From assembly GCA_031263565.1 (NCBI GenBank), contig JAISFR010000089.1, positions 1-51,562 of the forward strand: 51,562 nucleotides of DNA. Direction: 5' to 3'. Origin of the DNA: Candidatus Adiutrix sp. Lineage in GTDB: Bacteria; Desulfobacterota; Desulfarculia; Adiutricales; Adiutricaceae. This document shows, piece after piece, positions 50,774-51,562 of the stretch (positions are counted from its first letter, which is position 1; each line of letters starts with the position of its first letter). The position numbers and the translations under genes are program-made. Below the pieces are notes generated by a model, which saw only the letters and a program-made list of their open reading frames with translations, was not told where the DNA came from and ran no database searches.

Positions 50774-51010
50774 TCACATTTTCACGCCGTACTTGCCCAT
50801 ATACTCCTTGCCTTTTTCGTAGGAACTGAAATCCATGATGTCCTCGGTATCCATCATGATATCGAAAGCGGTTTCCAAAGCCGCGATCAATTGCATATGG
50901 CCGATGGAGTCCCACTGGGTCACGGACTGGAAAGCCAGGGCCGGCAGTTGCTCATCGGTGACGCCAAAAACCTCGACGAAAGCGGCGTTGTATTTTTCAA
51001 TGTTACTCAT
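50774..51010 (-). CDS. Acyl carrier protein A
   Basis: A 78-residue ACP-like protein, the first gene of the island. The phosphopantetheine serine is Ser35 in TQWDSIGHMQLIAALE. The ATG at 51010 was chosen over a TTG at 51016 because AGGA is 9 nt away. The protein has no start extension and no unusual residues apart from the Trp before DS. The 108-bp spacer to the ligase holds GC-rich inverted segments but no gene. Pairing with the downstream ligase is the simplest reading. Confidence 0.85.
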   Translation of the reverse strand: MSNIEKYNAAFVEVFGVTDEQLPALAFQSVTQWDSIGHMQLIAALETAFDIMMDTEDIMDFSSYEKGKEYMGKYGVKM

Positions 51011-51200
51011 GATCAATTATCCTCTCTGAATTAATCTGGAGTTCCTGACGCCGCGCCAAAAAAGTCAGCAAAATAATCGACATAATGTAGGCCTTAAAAT
51101 TTTTACTGGCTACAAACAGTCATTACAATAGCCTCTAACCCCTTTCGCCCTGCAGACAGTCAACCGCTGACCAGGAATCAAGGCGAATATACATGGCGAT

Positions 51201-51229
51201 ATAATACCACATTGGCATCCCCTGCTCAA
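51201..51229 (-). promoter_or_regulatory. Promoter of the acyl-carrier island
   Basis: On the minus strand TTGAGC (51229-51224) and TATTAT (51206-51201) are 17 bp apart, with TGG before the -10, giving an extended -10. The start near 51194 leaves a leader of about 184 nt before ACP-A. The stretch 51011-51403 otherwise holds no gene I can support. No operator dyad is obvious. Confidence 0.6.
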
Positions 51230-51403
51230 GGCAGATTTACATCCTGGATTCTCGGAGACTCATAACGAGGCAGGCGGTACGACTTACATTTGTTGGCAGA
51301 ATTACATTTGCTCAGTGAGTATCTTGCCCATCCGCAGTTTGCGCCCAGGCCCTTCAAAGCATTCGAGTACGGTTATATCCTGAATTCCCACAATAATTTT
51401 AAC

Positions 51404-51562
51404 CTACGAGATATGAGGCAACGGCATATTGAAAATTTTGAACAGATCTTTCTGCTGTTTGCTTAATGGGCGAAGGAAGCGTTGCCCGCTAATGGTGGCA
51501 GATTTCAGCTTTGCAAGGATCAGAAATAGTTTGTCAAAGGTCATGGATTTATAAAGCTGCCT
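51404..51562 (-). CDS. Transposase C-terminus (truncated by window edge)
   Basis: The minus-strand frame is open to the window end and ends at a TAG at 51404-51406. The visible 52 residues contain TFDKLFLILAKLKSATISG and RFLRPLSKQQKDLFKIF, which resemble the end of IS4-superfamily transposases (IS1634-like), where a short beta strand and a helix close the protein. The base composition is lower in GC than the island genes. The family call is tentative. It means an insertion sequence lies just outside the promoter side of the acyl-carrier island. Confidence 0.5.
   Translation of the reverse strand, partial: RQLYKSMTFDKLFLILAKLKSATISGQRFLRPLSKQQKDLFKIFNMPLPHIS

Noticed and set aside
51290-51466. 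58-codon plus-strand open frame at the window end
   Set aside because: It begins at a TTG without ribosome binding site and overlaps the better-supported transposase tail on the other strand. The peptide contains FKAFEYGYILNSHNNF, which looks protein-like but which I do not recognise, so it is noted only.
1-51562. CRISPR arrays, rRNA operons, prophage genes
   Set aside because: No regularly spaced repeats, rRNA segments or phage structural genes were seen on reading the window.

Overview
The window looks like a chromosomal segment of a GC-rich, anaerobic-type Gram-negative bacterium, most plausibly a deltaproteobacterium in the broad sense (Desulfobacterota). The inference rests on four things: the order and content of the cell-wall/division cluster, the MurE signature for meso-diaminopimelate, a radical SAM gene directly after ftsZ, and an argG-argH-lipoprotein-lysA-dapF-dapA-dapB run. 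No rRNA, tRNA or CRISPR array was found, so the species cannot be named.

Region 1 (1-2.9 kb) is accessory: the 3' end of a large surface/adhesin-like protein, a divergent HxlR-type regulator with a tandem dyad operator, a palindrome-rich spacer, a small PAS-like protein and a DUF1638 protein. Region 2 (2.9-23.6 kb, minus strand) is a nearly complete dcw operon: mraZ-rsmH-(336-bp gap)-ftsL-ftsI-murE-murF-mraY-murD-ftsW-murG-murC-murB-ftsQ-ftsA-ftsZ, then a B12-binding-type radical SAM gene. A strong promoter with MraZ-box-like TGGG repeats lies upstream of mraZ. No ddl gene sits between murB and ftsQ. Region 3 (23.7-27 kb, plus strand) is a B3/4-domain gene, proC and a beta-CASP metallo-beta-lactamase nuclease, read from a promoter back to back with Pmra. 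Region 4 (27-29.3 kb, minus) is a PHP-like protein and a metallo-beta-lactamase hydrolase. Region 5 (29.6-37.5 kb, minus) is the arginine and lysine/DAP operon, interrupted by a 124-bp MITE-like insertion between dapF and dapA.

Region 6 (37.7-51.2 kb, minus) is the most interesting part. Sixteen tightly packed genes encode three acyl carrier proteins, an adenylate-forming ligase, LuxE- and LuxC-type acyl activation/reduction enzymes, a split transketolase, two KAS III enzymes with intact catalytic triads, three short-chain dehydrogenases, a membrane-anchored family-2 glycosyltransferase and two WecD-like GNAT acyltransferases. One promoter at 51.2 kb probably drives the set. A broken transposase start lies on one side (37.6 kb) and a transposase C-terminus on the other (51.4 kb to the window end), so it looks like a transferred island. 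My inference is that it builds unusual short or alpha-hydroxyketo acyl groups on dedicated carrier proteins and places them on an amino sugar or lipid-linked glycan (O-antigen, flagellin or glycolipid modification). The product is unknown. The LuxC/LuxE pair has no luciferase genes beside it, so bioluminescence is not implied.
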